The notes under the pieces are model-generated. The model had not been told where the DNA came from, ran no database searches, and was given only the letters and a program-made list of their open reading frames with translations. This document shows, in pieces, positions 51,838-61,117 of a DNA stretch of 64,000 bases. Made by a program: the position numbers and the translations under genes. How positions within the stretch are numbered: position 1 is the first letter of the stretch; the number at the start of each line of letters is the position of its first letter. Source of the DNA: JAUYQR01 sp050632395 (GTDB lineage Bacteria > Pseudomonadota > Alphaproteobacteria > Rhodobacterales > Rhodobacteraceae). Where the stretch lies: assembly GCF_050632395.1 (NCBI RefSeq), contig NZ_CP192600.1, forward strand, positions 2,666,001-2,730,000. Reading direction: 5' to 3'.

Positions 51838-52203
51838 ATGAAAGCCCTGATCGCCCTGACCGCCTTCCTTCCCACGGCAGCACTGGCCGACATCGAATGC
51901 ACCCTCGCCCGGCAATGTGGCGGCGGCACCTGCGAAACCTTCACTGGCGGGCCGATGCTTTTGCACGACGCCGGTGATGGCGCATGGCAAGTCAGCCTCG
52001 GTGGCCAGACCTACCAAGGCTACCTTTCCGCCGACGTGGCCGAGGGCGGCGAAATTGCCATCACGATCCCGCCGCAGGCCGGCATGTCGGGCTTCGTCTC
52101 GGTGTTTCCGGCCGGCGAAGTGGCCTTCACCGCCCACGCCCTCGGCGACGGCGAGGTTATCGCCATTACTGGTGCCGGCACCTGCAGCGGGGTCGGCGGG
52201 TGA
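51838..52203 (+). CDS. Unrecognised small secreted protein inside the liv operon
   Basis: This 121-residue protein has a signal peptide (FLPTAALA, cut near 18) and a mature domain of ~100 residues with cysteines at CTLARQCGGGTC and CSG (likely disulfides) and predicted beta strands. No family was recognised. It sits two bases after the livF stop and 61 bases before livH, with a short hairpin in the gap, so it is cotranscribed. A periplasmic partner of the importer is possible but unsupported. Confidence 0.65.
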   Translation: MKALIALTAFLPTAALADIECTLARQCGGGTCETFTGGPMLLHDAGDGAWQVSLGGQTYQGYLSADVAEGGEIAITIPPQAGMSGFVSVFPAGEVAFTAHALGDGEVIAITGAGTCSGVGG

Positions 52204-52221
52204 TGTCGAAACGTAATTTCC

Positions 52222-52243
52222 GTCCGGGCATCCTGCCCCGGAC
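52222..52243 (+). other. Short stem-loop ahead of livH
   Basis: GTCCGGG (52222-52228) pairs with CCCGGAC (52237-52243) over an eight-base loop, between the small secreted protein and livH. It could modulate expression of the permeases. Confidence 0.4.
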
Positions 52244-52264
52244 CCGTCGAACCGGGGAGCGGTG

Positions 52265-53275
52265 ATGGACTATGTGAACGCCCTAGTGGCATTTCTGAAC
52301 TTCGTGTTCATCCCCGGCCTGAGCTACGGGGCGCAGATCGCCCTTGGTGCGCTTGGCGTCACGCTGATCTACGGGATATTGCGGTTCTCGAACTTCGCGC
52401 ATGGCGACACGATGGCCTTCGGCACGATGTGCGCCATCCTGCTGACGTGGTGGATGCAGTCGGTCGGCATCAACTTCGGCCCGCTGCCGACAGCGCTTCT
52501 GGCGCTGCCGGTTGCCATCGCCCTGACGGCAGCCTTCGTCCTTGCTACGGACCGGGTCGTCTACCGATTTTACCGCCGAAAGCGCGCAAATTCGACCATC
52601 GTGGTGATCGTGTCGCTGGGTGTCATGTTCGTGATGAACGGGATCATCCGCCTTATAATCGGCGTCGACGAACAGAACTTCACCGACGGCGCGCGCTTCG
52701 TGCTGAACCCGCAAGACTTCAAGGTGGCGACCGGCCTTGCCGAACCGCTTGCAATCAAGACGACCCAGGCCGTGACCGTCATCACCGCTGTCGTGGTGGT
52801 GGCCGTGTTGTTCTGGTTCCTGCAGAAGACACGTACCGGCAAGTCCATGCGCGCCTTTTCCGATAACGAGGATCTTGCGCTGCTGTCTGGCATCAACCCC
52901 GACCGCGTGGTCGCGGTGACGTGGATCATCGCAGCGGCCCTCGCCACCATCGCCGGCGTTCTTTACGGCCTCGACAAAAGCTTCAAGCCGTTCACCTACT
53001 TCCAGCTTCTGCTGCCAATCTTTGCCGCCGCCATCGTCGGCGGCCTGGGCAATCCGTTGGGCGCGATTGCCGGCGGCTTTGTCATCGCCTTTTCAGAAGT
53101 GATCGTGACCAACGCGTGGAAAAAGATCGTGACCTATCTGGTGCCCGAAAGCATGGCGCCTGACAGTCTCCTTCAGCTTCTGTCGACCGACTACAAGTTC
53201 GCCGTAAGCTTCGCGATCCTGATCATCGTGCTGCTGTTCATGCCGACGGGTCTGTTCAAGGGGAAATCGGTATGA
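52265..53275 (+). CDS. livH: Branched-chain-type ABC permease LivH (second importer)
   Basis: This 336-residue inner-membrane permease has the family motif LRFSNFAHGDTMAFG near residue 45 and the ATPase-contact part FAAAIVGGLGNPLGAIAGG near 260. GGGGAGC precedes the ATG; a GTG three bases earlier is disfavoured. Its stop overlaps livM by four bases. Confidence 0.9.
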   Translation: MDYVNALVAFLNFVFIPGLSYGAQIALGALGVTLIYGILRFSNFAHGDTMAFGTMCAILLTWWMQSVGINFGPLPTALLALPVAIALTAAFVLATDRVVYRFYRRKRANSTIVVIVSLGVMFVMNGIIRLIIGVDEQNFTDGARFVLNPQDFKVATGLAEPLAIKTTQAVTVITAVVVVAVLFWFLQKTRTGKSMRAFSDNEDLALLSGINPDRVVAVTWIIAAALATIAGVLYGLDKSFKPFTYFQLLLPIFAAAIVGGLGNPLGAIAGGFVIAFSEVIVTNAWKKIVTYLVPESMAPDSLLQLLSTDYKFAVSFAILIIVLLFMPTGLFKGKSV

Positions 53276-54570
53276 ACCGCAACATCATCCTGTTTGGCGT
53301 CGTCGCGCTGCTTTACCTGCTGACCGGCTACTTCCAAAGCTGGAACCTGTCGCTGACCATCCTGAACACAGCGCTCATCGCCACCATCGCGGCCTTGGGG
53401 GTGAACATGCAGTGGGGCTATGCCGGTCTTTTCTCCACCGGGGTCATGGGCTTCACGGCACTGGGAGGGCTTGCCGTCGTGCTTGTTTCGGCCAAGCCGA
53501 ATGCCGAAAACTGGGGGGCCGGCGGGCCTGCCATCCTGATGGGCCTGCTCATCGGTGCAGCCTCGGTGGCGCTGGCGATCTTTACCTACAACCGGCTCAA
53601 GGCGGGGCGAAACCGCAACCTGATCGTCGCCGCCATCCTGATCGGTGGTTTCTTCCTGTTCCGCGCCATCTACGACCCGGCCGTCGTCGCAGTCGAAGCG
53701 GTGAACCCGCAGTTTGCGGGCAACATCGGAGGGCTTGGCCTGCCATCGCTTCTCGCCTGGCCCGTGGGCGGACTTCTGGCCGCCGTTGCGGCCTGGGCCA
53801 TCGGCAAGACCGCCCTTGGCCTGCGCTCGGACTACCTGGCCATCGCGACACTAGGCATCGCTGAAATCGTCATCGCCTTCATCCGCAACGAAGACTGGCT
53901 GGCGCGCGGGGTGAAGAACCTGATCGACCTGCCGCGCCCCTGGCCGGTACCCTACGAAGTCAACATGCAGAAAGACCCCGGCTTCATTGACTTCGTAGCC
54001 AAGTATGGCCTCGATCCCGCGAATGCCTCGACCATCTTCGTCAAGCTGCTGTACGCCGTGATGTTCGGCATCGTGCTTCTGATCGTGATCTGGCTGTCCG
54101 AACGCGCCCTGAACAGCCCGTGGGGCCGGATGATGCGCGCAATCCGCGACAACGAGGTTGCCGCCGAAGCGATGGGCAAGGACGTGACACGCCGTCACCT
54201 TCAGGTGTTCATCCTCGGCTCGGCCGTGATCGGCTTTGCCGGCGCCATGATGACCTCGATGGACGGCCAGTTGACCCCCGGCACCTACAACCCGCTGCGC
54301 TTCACCTTCCTGATCTGGGTGATGGTTATTGTCGGCGGTTCGGGCAACAACTGGGGCACCGTCCTTGGCGGCTTGCTGATCGGCTGGCTCTGGCTGGTGG
54401 TCGAATTCCTCGGCCCGAACCTGATGGGTATCCTGACATCGGGCCTCGCAGAAGGGCCCCTGAAAGCCCACCTCATCGACAGTGCGCAACATATGCGGTT
54501 GCTGACCCTGGGTGTCATCCTGCTTCTGGTCCTGAGGTTCAGCCCGCGCGGCCTGATCCCGGAAAAGTGA
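53272..54570 (+). CDS. livM: Branched-chain-type ABC permease LivM (second importer)
   Basis: This 432-residue permease has about ten membrane segments. The NMQWGYAGLFSTGVMGF segment near residue 45 and the cytoplasmic loop RAIRDNEVAAEAMGKDV near 290 are typical LivM features. It is longer than the LivM of the aromatic operon (353), with an insertion between membrane segments around residues 95-150. Confidence 0.9.
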   Translation: MNRNIILFGVVALLYLLTGYFQSWNLSLTILNTALIATIAALGVNMQWGYAGLFSTGVMGFTALGGLAVVLVSAKPNAENWGAGGPAILMGLLIGAASVALAIFTYNRLKAGRNRNLIVAAILIGGFFLFRAIYDPAVVAVEAVNPQFAGNIGGLGLPSLLAWPVGGLLAAVAAWAIGKTALGLRSDYLAIATLGIAEIVIAFIRNEDWLARGVKNLIDLPRPWPVPYEVNMQKDPGFIDFVAKYGLDPANASTIFVKLLYAVMFGIVLLIVIWLSERALNSPWGRMMRAIRDNEVAAEAMGKDVTRRHLQVFILGSAVIGFAGAMMTSMDGQLTPGTYNPLRFTFLIWVMVIVGGSGNNWGTVLGGLLIGWLWLVVEFLGPNLMGILTSGLAEGPLKAHLIDSAQHMRLLTLGVILLLVLRFSPRGLIPEK

Positions 54571-54577
54571 CGGCCAT

Positions 54578-54598
54578 CCGCGACATTTTTTGTCGCGG
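54578..54598 (+). terminator. T-loop hairpin after livM
   Basis: CCGCGACA-TTTTT-TGTCGCGG is a perfect 8-bp stem with an all-T loop, eight bases after the livM stop. It may end the importer transcript before the flavoprotein gene, but no T run follows the stem. Confidence 0.5.
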
Positions 54599-54661
54599 AA
54601 CGGCATGACTTTCCCCCTGCCCCGGCCAATCTGCGGCTGGGGCAGTCCAGGGAGTAGCGCC

Positions 54662-57085
54662 ATGAAAACCCATACCCGCGTTGTCGTCATCGGCGGCGGA
54701 GTCGTCGGCTGTTCGGTGCTTTACCACCTGACCAAGCTCGGATGGTCCGATGTGACGCTGATCGAAAGGTCGGAACTCACTTCCGGCTCGACCTGGCACG
54801 CGGCAGGCGGTTTCCACACGCTGAACGGCGACACCAACATGGCCGCGCTGCAGGGCTACACCATCCGCCTCTACAAGGAGCTTGAGGCGATCACCGGCAT
54901 GTCCTGCGGGTTGCACCACGTCGGTGGCATCACCCTTGCCGACAACAAGGAACGCTTCGACCAGCTCAAGGCCGAACGCGCCAAGCACCGCTACATGGGG
55001 CTCGACACCGAAATCCTCGGACCGGACGAGATCAACAAGTTCACCGACGGCATGGTCAACCTCGAAGGCATCGTCGGCGCGCTCTACGACCCGCTTGATG
55101 GGCACCTCGACCCGTCCGGCACCACCCACGCTTACGCCAAAGCTGCACGCATGGGCGGGGCCGAAATCATCCTGCACAACCGCGTACTTGAGACGAACCC
55201 GACCAAGGACGGCTGGGAAGTCGTGACCGAAAAGGGAACCATCACCTGCGAGCATCTGGTGAACGCCGGCGGCCTCTGGGCGCGGGAAATCGGTGCAATG
55301 GCGGGTGTCTACCTGCCATTGTTGCCAATGGCGCACCAATATCTCGTCACCGACGATATTCCCGAAATCATGGACATCCTGAAATCGGGCCGTGAATTCC
55401 CGCATGTGATGGACCCGGGCGGCGAAAGCTACCTGCGCCAGGAAGGCCGTGGCCTCTGCATAGGTTTCTACGAAAAACCCTGCGAACCCTGGGCGCTTGA
55501 CGGCACACCTTGGAATTTCGGGCACGAGCTTTTGAACGAGCAGTTCGACAAGATCGAGGATTCCGTCAACTTCGCCTACCGCCGCTTCCCCGTCTTGGAA
55601 CGCACCGGCGTCAAGCGCGTGATCCACGGCCCCTTCACCTTTGCCCCTGATGGCAACCCGCTGATCGGCCCGGTGCAGGGCCTGCGCAACTACTGGTCCG
55701 CCTGTGCCGTAATGGCCGGGTTCAGTCAGGGCGGCGGCATGGGTCTCGCGCTCGCGCAATGGATGATCGAGGGTGAGGTCGAACGCGATCCGCGCGGTTT
55801 CGACGTCAGCCGCTTCGGCACTTGGACGACGCCGGGCTACACCGTGCCAAAGGTGATCGAAAACTACCAGATGCGCTTCTCCGTCGGCTACCCGAACGAG
55901 GAACGCCCCGCCGCGCGCCCGTTCCGCGTGACGCCGATGTACGACAAATTCACCGAACTCCGCGCCGTCTGGGGCCAGCAATACGGCCTTGAAGTGCCGA
56001 ACTACTACGCTCTCCCCGGCGAGCCTGTGTATGAGACGCCCACCTTCAAACGCTCCAACGCGTGGGAAGCGACCCGTCAGGAAGTCATGGCCGTGCGCGA
56101 AGGCGTCGGCATCAATGAAGTGCAGAACTTCGGCAAATACCGCATCACCGGCCCGCAGGCTCGCGCGTGGCTTGACCGGATCATGGCCGGCAACATCCCG
56201 AAACCCGGCCGCCTGTCCCTGACCCCGATGTTGGCCCATTCTGGCAAGATCATCGGTGACTTCACCGTGTCCTGCCTGTCGGAGACCGAATTCCAGCTGA
56301 CCGCCAGCTACGGCGCGCAGGGCTGGCACGAACGCTGGTTCGAACAAAACGCAATGGACGGCGTAAAGGTGGAAAACATCTCCGACGCCCGCTCCGGCTT
56401 CCAGATCGCCGGGCCCAACGCGCGCGAACTGCTGGCGCGCGTCACCCGGTCGGACGTTTCCGGCGATGCGTTCAAGTTCATGGACGTGCGCCGCATGACC
56501 GTGGGCATGGCCAACTGCATCGTCCAGCGCGTCAGCTATACCGCCGACCTCGGCTATGAAATCTTCACCGACCACATGTCGGTCCGCCACCTGTGGGACG
56601 TGCTGACCGACGCGGGCAAGGACCTCGGCATCCGCCCCTTCGGAATGCGCGCGATGATGTCGCTGCGCCTCGACAAGTGGTTCGGGTCGTGGGGCCGCGA
56701 ATTCAGCCCGGACTACACGCCGATGGAAACCGGCCTTGACCGCTTCATCCGCTGGAACAAGGATGCGGACTGGATCGGCAAGGCCGCCGCCACCGCGGAA
56801 AAGGCGTCCGGACCAAAACGCCGCCTCGTCAGCTTTGTCGTCGATGCCGACGATGCCGATGTCGTGGCGTGGGAACCGATCTGGCTGGATGGTGCGGTCG
56901 TAGGCTTCTGCACCTCGGGCGGGTTCTCGCACTTCACCGGCCGGTCAGTCGCGCAAGGCTTCCTGCCCGCCGAGCGCGTGCAGGACGGGCTCGCGGTCGA
57001 GATTGAAATCCTTGGCCAGCGTCGGCCCGCGAAAGTCCACCTCGCGCCGCTCTTCGATGCCGATGGCGCACGGATGCGCGGCTAG
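54662..57085 (+). CDS. Dimethylglycine/sarcosine dehydrogenase-like flavoprotein with aminomethyltransferase domain
   Basis: This 807-residue protein has an N-terminal FAD domain (VVVIGGGVVGCSVLYHLTKLG) with the SGSTWHAAGGFH motif near residue 45, whose His carries covalent FAD in dimethylglycine and sarcosine dehydrogenases. After a middle domain, residues ~430-800 form a GCV_T-like folate-binding module (YRITGPQARAWLDRIMAGN; SYTADLGYEIF). It would demethylate an N-methyl amine. It follows livM by 91 bases, so its substrate may be imported by the preceding Liv system. Confidence 0.88.
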   Translation: MKTHTRVVVIGGGVVGCSVLYHLTKLGWSDVTLIERSELTSGSTWHAAGGFHTLNGDTNMAALQGYTIRLYKELEAITGMSCGLHHVGGITLADNKERFDQLKAERAKHRYMGLDTEILGPDEINKFTDGMVNLEGIVGALYDPLDGHLDPSGTTHAYAKAARMGGAEIILHNRVLETNPTKDGWEVVTEKGTITCEHLVNAGGLWAREIGAMAGVYLPLLPMAHQYLVTDDIPEIMDILKSGREFPHVMDPGGESYLRQEGRGLCIGFYEKPCEPWALDGTPWNFGHELLNEQFDKIEDSVNFAYRRFPVLERTGVKRVIHGPFTFAPDGNPLIGPVQGLRNYWSACAVMAGFSQGGGMGLALAQWMIEGEVERDPRGFDVSRFGTWTTPGYTVPKVIENYQMRFSVGYPNEERPAARPFRVTPMYDKFTELRAVWGQQYGLEVPNYYALPGEPVYETPTFKRSNAWEATRQEVMAVREGVGINEVQNFGKYRITGPQARAWLDRIMAGNIPKPGRLSLTPMLAHSGKIIGDFTVSCLSETEFQLTASYGAQGWHERWFEQNAMDGVKVENISDARSGFQIAGPNARELLARVTRSDVSGDAFKFMDVRRMTVGMANCIVQRVSYTADLGYEIFTDHMSVRHLWDVLTDAGKDLGIRPFGMRAMMSLRLDKWFGSWGREFSPDYTPMETGLDRFIRWNKDADWIGKAAATAEKASGPKRRLVSFVVDADDADVVAWEPIWLDGAVVGFCTSGGFSHFTGRSVAQGFLPAERVQDGLAVEIEILGQRRPAKVHLAPLFDADGARMRG

Positions 57086-57123
57086 GCTTGACAGCGCGGG
57101 GCCGGGGCGTGACCTTCGGCCCC

Positions 57124-57735
57124 ATGCAGCCGGTCGTTCACATCGCGATCCTTGCGGCGGGCGCCTCGTCGCGGATGCGGGGGCGTGACAAGCTGTTGGA
57201 GCCCATTGCCGGAATGCCACTGCTGCGGCGCGTGGCCGAAGTGGCAATCGCCACTGGCCAACCGGTCTATGTCATGCTGCCGCCCAACGATACCCTGCGC
57301 GGCGCGGCATTGGACGGTCTGCCCGTCTCGGTGATTTTGGTGCCGGATGCCGACCTCGGCATGTCACGCAGTCTTGGCCGCGCGGCAAACACCGCCACCC
57401 TGCGGTCCGCCGGTGCTTACGACGGGCTGATGGTCCTGCCCGCCGACATGCCCGGCTTTACCCCTGCTGCCTTGACCTTGATGGTCGATGCATTCCTGTC
57501 AGCACCTACGCTGATCCACCGCGCCACCGATGCATCGGGCCGGCCCGGTCACCCGGCGATCTTTCCAAAGGACTTGTGGCCAGCCCTCGCGGCGCTTGAA
57601 GGCGACGAAGGCGGTCGCGCTGTGCTGCGCCAGCATCAGGCGCGTGTCCGCCTGACACCGCTTCCCGGCGACATGGCTACGCTCGATCTTGATACACCCG
57701 AAGATTGGGCGGCCTACCACGCGTCAGGCCGATAG
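57124..57735 (+). CDS. MobA/MocA-like nucleotidyltransferase
   Basis: This 203-residue protein has the nucleotide-binding start ILAAGASSRMRGRDKLLEPI and a metal/nucleotide site MVLPADMPGFTP near residue 105, typical of MocA (molybdenum cofactor cytidylyltransferase) and related enzymes. GHPAIFPKDLW is also conserved. No molybdoenzyme gene is nearby, so the target cofactor is uncertain. Its 3' end overlaps the RTX gene by 12 bases. Confidence 0.85.
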   Translation: MQPVVHIAILAAGASSRMRGRDKLLEPIAGMPLLRRVAEVAIATGQPVYVMLPPNDTLRGAALDGLPVSVILVPDADLGMSRSLGRAANTATLRSAGAYDGLMVLPADMPGFTPAALTLMVDAFLSAPTLIHRATDASGRPGHPAIFPKDLWPALAALEGDEGGRAVLRQHQARVRLTPLPGDMATLDLDTPEDWAAYHASGR

Positions 57736-60675
57736 AAGCACCCGCACCTCGTGCGTCTTCAGCGTCGGCCGCGCAGCCTCGAACGCGCGCTCGTTGACGG
57801 CAAGCTGGGGAAAGATGGTCAACACTTCGTCGCGCACGGCACGATCCATCTCGGCCACCATGCGTTGCGCCGGCTGGAAGCTTTCCGTCCACAACCCGTC
57901 GGACAGGACGATTTCGTGCCGGTCAAACAGCATATGCACATAGGTCACCCCGGCGGCGGGCAGCACCTGCGCCACGCCGGCCTCGCCGACCAGATGCCGG
58001 GCGGCAACCAGCACCTCGGCATCGCCGAACAACAATTCCGCCCGCGCCGAAGATATAAGGACGCGGTGCTGCGGCGACACCATCATGTCGCGCAGCGGGC
58101 CATCCCCGCCCAAGGCATGGGCCGCGATCTTCACTGGCCGCAGGTCGGGTTGGGCCAGCAACTCGGCAGCCGACAACCGGCGCTGGCCCGCCCAGCGCAC
58201 CGGCTGCAAGCCATTGTCTCGCGTCAGCACCAGATCACCGGGCTGCAACCGCTCCACCGCCACCGGACCCTTGTCGGTCTCGATCAGCGTGCCCGACGTG
58301 AAGCACGGAATGATGCTTTCGATCTCGGTGAAGGTCATCGTGCCGACAACCGTCGTGCCGTTCGGCGCAAAGAAGGTGATCGTGCCGGACTCAGCCGTCG
58401 AATAGACGATGTCGACCCGGCTCCAGCCGTAGGCCTGCAGGTCGAGCACGTCGAAATCGTTTGGCGCACCGATGCCCGCGCCGCCGCCGCTTACCGTTTC
58501 TACCGTAGCGCCGTTGTCAGCATCGCCCGCGCCGACGATGATCGTGTCGTTGCCATCCCCGCCGGAGATGTTGTCGGCCCCGGCGCCCCCACGCAGAATG
58601 TCATTGTCGGCGCCACCTTGCAGGTTGTCGCTGCCGCCGCCACCCACCAGCGTGTCGTTCCCGATGCCTCCGACCAAGGTCTCGGCATCGACGTCACCCG
58701 TGATGAAATCGCTCTGGCCCGACCCGATGACGACCTCGATGTCACCGCCGACCGTGTCGCCCTGAGCATCCCCACCCACGCCCGCGCCACCGCCGATGGT
58801 GATGGTGACACCAGCGCCAGACGCCGAGTAATCGGCGGTGTCCGTTCCCGTGCTGCCACTCAACGAATCCGCGCCGGCACCACCGATCAGGGTGTCGTTG
58901 TCAGCGCCACCGCTCAGAATGTCGTTGCCGTCGCCGCCCGTCAGTGTGTCATTGCCGCTGCCACCGTCCAGACTGTCGTTACCAGCGTCACCTTGCAGGC
59001 TGTCGTTGCCGCCGCTACCAACCAGCGTATCGTTCCCGACGCCTCCGACTAGCGTCTCGGCATCGCCGTCACCCGTGATGAAATCGTTCTGACCCGACCC
59101 GATCACGACCTCGATGTCACCGCCGACAGTGTCACCCAAGGCATCACCGCCCACGCCCGCGCCACCACCGATGGTGATTGTGATGCCAGCGGCAGACGCC
59201 GAATAATCGGCGGTATCCATTCCGGCACCACCACTCAGCGCATCCGCGCCCGCACCACCGACAAGGGTGTCGTTGCCGTCGCCGCCCGTCAGCGTGTCGT
59301 TTGCCGCGCCACCGTCCAGTCGGTCGTCACCGACGTCACCTTGCAGGCTGTCGTTGCCGGCGGCACCCACCAGCGTGTCGTTCCCGACGCCTCCGACAAG
59401 CGTCTCGGCATCGCCGTCACCCGTGATGGAATCGTTTAGGCCCGACCCGATGACGACCTCGATGTCACCGCCGACCGTGTCGCCCTGGGCATCCCCGCCC
59501 ACGCCAGCGCCACCGCCGATGGTGATCGTGATGCCAGCGCCAGACGCCGAATAATCGGCGGTATCCGTTCCGGTACCACCACTCAGCAAATCCGCGCCCG
59601 CACCGCCGACAAGGATGTCGTTTCCGTCACCAGCAGTCAGTGTGTCCCCGCCGGTACCACCGTCCAGGCTGTCGTTACCCGCGTCACCTTGCAGGTTGTC
59701 GTTGTCAGCGCCACCAAGAATAGTGTCGTTCCCATCGCCGCCATACAGGATGTCATTGCCGGCGTCGCCAAGGATGCTGTCGTTGTCCCCTTCACCCCAA
59801 AGCGTATCGACGCCGTCGCCGCCGATGATCGTGTCGTTGCCGAAGCCGCCCCAGATTTGGTCAGCGCCGGCGCCACCATCCAAGAGGTTCGTACCGGTCA
59901 GGTTGCCTCCGCTCAAGTCGTCAATGGTGTCGTCACCGTCGCCACCGAAGACCGTATCGTCCCCGGCGCCGAATATGAGGATGTCGTTTCCGCCGAGACC
60001 AGAAAACACACCGCTCAGCGAATCCCCGGTGATCGAGTCGGCAAAAGTGGTGCCGGTGATGTTTTCGATCCCGGAGAGTGTGTCGTCGCCACTGCTGCCG
60101 CCGCTGGTGACCGTATTCGTGACAAGGCTCGCGTTGATCCCGGCACCGGTATTGCCGCTGTAGTCTGCGGTGTCGATGCCCACGCCCCCGGCAAGAGTAT
60201 CGGCGCCCCCGCCACCAATCAGCGTGTCATTGCCTGAACCGCCGGAAAGAGAGTTCGCTAAGCCGTCGCCAACCAGCAGGTCATTGAGGTTTGACCCGGT
60301 CAGGTTCTCGATGCTGCTATAGGTGTCACCTGCAGCATCGCCGGTGTTGTTGGCGGGCGTTGCAAGATTGGCGGTAACTCCCGTGGTGGATGTCTCATAG
60401 CTCGCGGTGTCTGTTCCACCGCCACCGCTCAGCTGGTCAGCCCCAGCGCCACCGATCAGGGTGTCGCTACCGTTTCCGCTCCCACCAATCAGGGTGTCGT
60501 TGCCCGACCCGCCATCAAGCCGATCCGCGCCACTGCCACCGTCCAGACTATCGTTGCCACCAAGACCGATGAGAGTATCGTTTCCACCTCCGCCAGAGAT
60601 CGTATCTGCTTCACCGGGAAAATTGGGATCACCGACCAGGGAGTCGTCGCCATTGGTACCGCTGATATTCGCCAT
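57724..60675 (-). CDS. RTX calcium-binding protein with C-terminal Hint domain
   Basis: This 983-residue acidic protein is built from GGxGxD-type nonapeptides (residues ~1-770), likely secreted by a type I system. Three long modules repeat, each starting TADYSAS..GITITIGGG near residues 370, 486 and 611, of 116, 125 and a shorter final copy. From Cys791 a Hint domain follows (CFTSGTLIETDKGPVAVERL, later SPQHRVLI as the block-B His), as in Hint_2 proteins of this family. No C-terminal Asn is visible, so splicing is unlikely but N-side cleavage at Cys791 is possible. No type I exporter gene is in the window. Confidence 0.88.
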   Translation of the reverse strand: MANISGTNGDDSLVGDPNFPGEADTISGGGGNDTLIGLGGNDSLDGGSGADRLDGGSGNDTLIGGSGNGSDTLIGGAGADQLSGGGGTDTASYETSTTGVTANLATPANNTGDAAGDTYSSIENLTGSNLNDLLVGDGLANSLSGGSGNDTLIGGGGADTLAGGVGIDTADYSGNTGAGINASLVTNTVTSGGSSGDDTLSGIENITGTTFADSITGDSLSGVFSGLGGNDILIFGAGDDTVFGGDGDDTIDDLSGGNLTGTNLLDGGAGADQIWGGFGNDTIIGGDGVDTLWGEGDNDSILGDAGNDILYGGDGNDTILGGADNDNLQGDAGNDSLDGGTGGDTLTAGDGNDILVGGAGADLLSGGTGTDTADYSASGAGITITIGGGAGVGGDAQGDTVGGDIEVVIGSGLNDSITGDGDAETLVGGVGNDTLVGAAGNDSLQGDVGDDRLDGGAANDTLTGGDGNDTLVGGAGADALSGGAGMDTADYSASAAGITITIGGGAGVGGDALGDTVGGDIEVVIGSGQNDFITGDGDAETLVGGVGNDTLVGSGGNDSLQGDAGNDSLDGGSGNDTLTGGDGNDILSGGADNDTLIGGAGADSLSGSTGTDTADYSASGAGVTITIGGGAGVGGDAQGDTVGGDIEVVIGSGQSDFITGDVDAETLVGGIGNDTLVGGGGSDNLQGGADNDILRGGAGADNISGGDGNDTIIVGAGDADNGATVETVSGGGAGIGAPNDFDVLDLQAYGWSRVDIVYSTAESGTITFFAPNGTTVVGTMTFTEIESIIPCFTSGTLIETDKGPVAVERLQPGDLVLTRDNGLQPVRWAGQRRLSAAELLAQPDLRPVKIAAHALGGDGPLRDMMVSPQHRVLISSARAELLFGDAEVLVAARHLVGEAGVAQVLPAAGVTYVHMLFDRHEIVLSDGLWTESFQPAQRMVAEMDRAVRDEVLTIFPQLAVNERAFEAARPTLKTHEVRVLLSA

Positions 60676-61117
60676 CGCTAAAAAGGCTCCCTATTTCGTT
60701 TGCAGTGCCCTGCAACAACCCACGAACAAAACTCCGTCACTTGCTTGGTCTCGCCGCGTCCGTCTCGTCCGTATCGCAAATTCTGACACCAAGTCTTTAA
60801 CGCATTGTCAGGACTTCCGGTCACAATCACGTTCTATTTGAACAATGGGAGAGATTTCTGGTCTGGCAAGCAGCCTACGGCGCAAAGGTGCCAAGTGTCG
60901 CCCGCAAGCCGCATTTTGACAGGTTTTCAGCGTCCAATTGCGCAAGTACGCGCCGCAGCGGGCGAAACGGCTTGCTGCTCGTCCCGATCATCAGCACGGG
61001 GAAAGACTCGAAGATTACGGCCGCTGGGCGTTTTGGAGCGCTGCTTTGGACACCGCTTTGACTTAACATCATTGCGATCCGGCCAACTTGTCTGCCGCTC
61101 ACCTTGCATTGGATAAG
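60676..61117. other. Non-coding stretch between RTX gene and tRNA-Leu
   Basis: These 442 bases hold no convincing gene: short frames on either strand lack family resemblance. The stretch is AT-richer than the flanks and should contain the RTX gene promoter. No integrase, direct repeat of the tRNA end or other mobile trace was found. Confidence 0.6.

Noticed and set aside
54539..56932. Minus-strand open frame of about 797 codons opposite the dimethylglycine dehydrogenase-like gene
   Set aside because: Length alone is misleading in GC-rich DNA; the plus strand has a recognisable two-domain flavoprotein with a ribosome-site start and operon context.
57724..60675. Regular repeated DNA resembling a tandem or CRISPR-like array
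   Set aside because: The repeats encode GGxGxD nonapeptides in one open frame with a periodicity in multiples of 27 bases; there are no spacers or cas genes.
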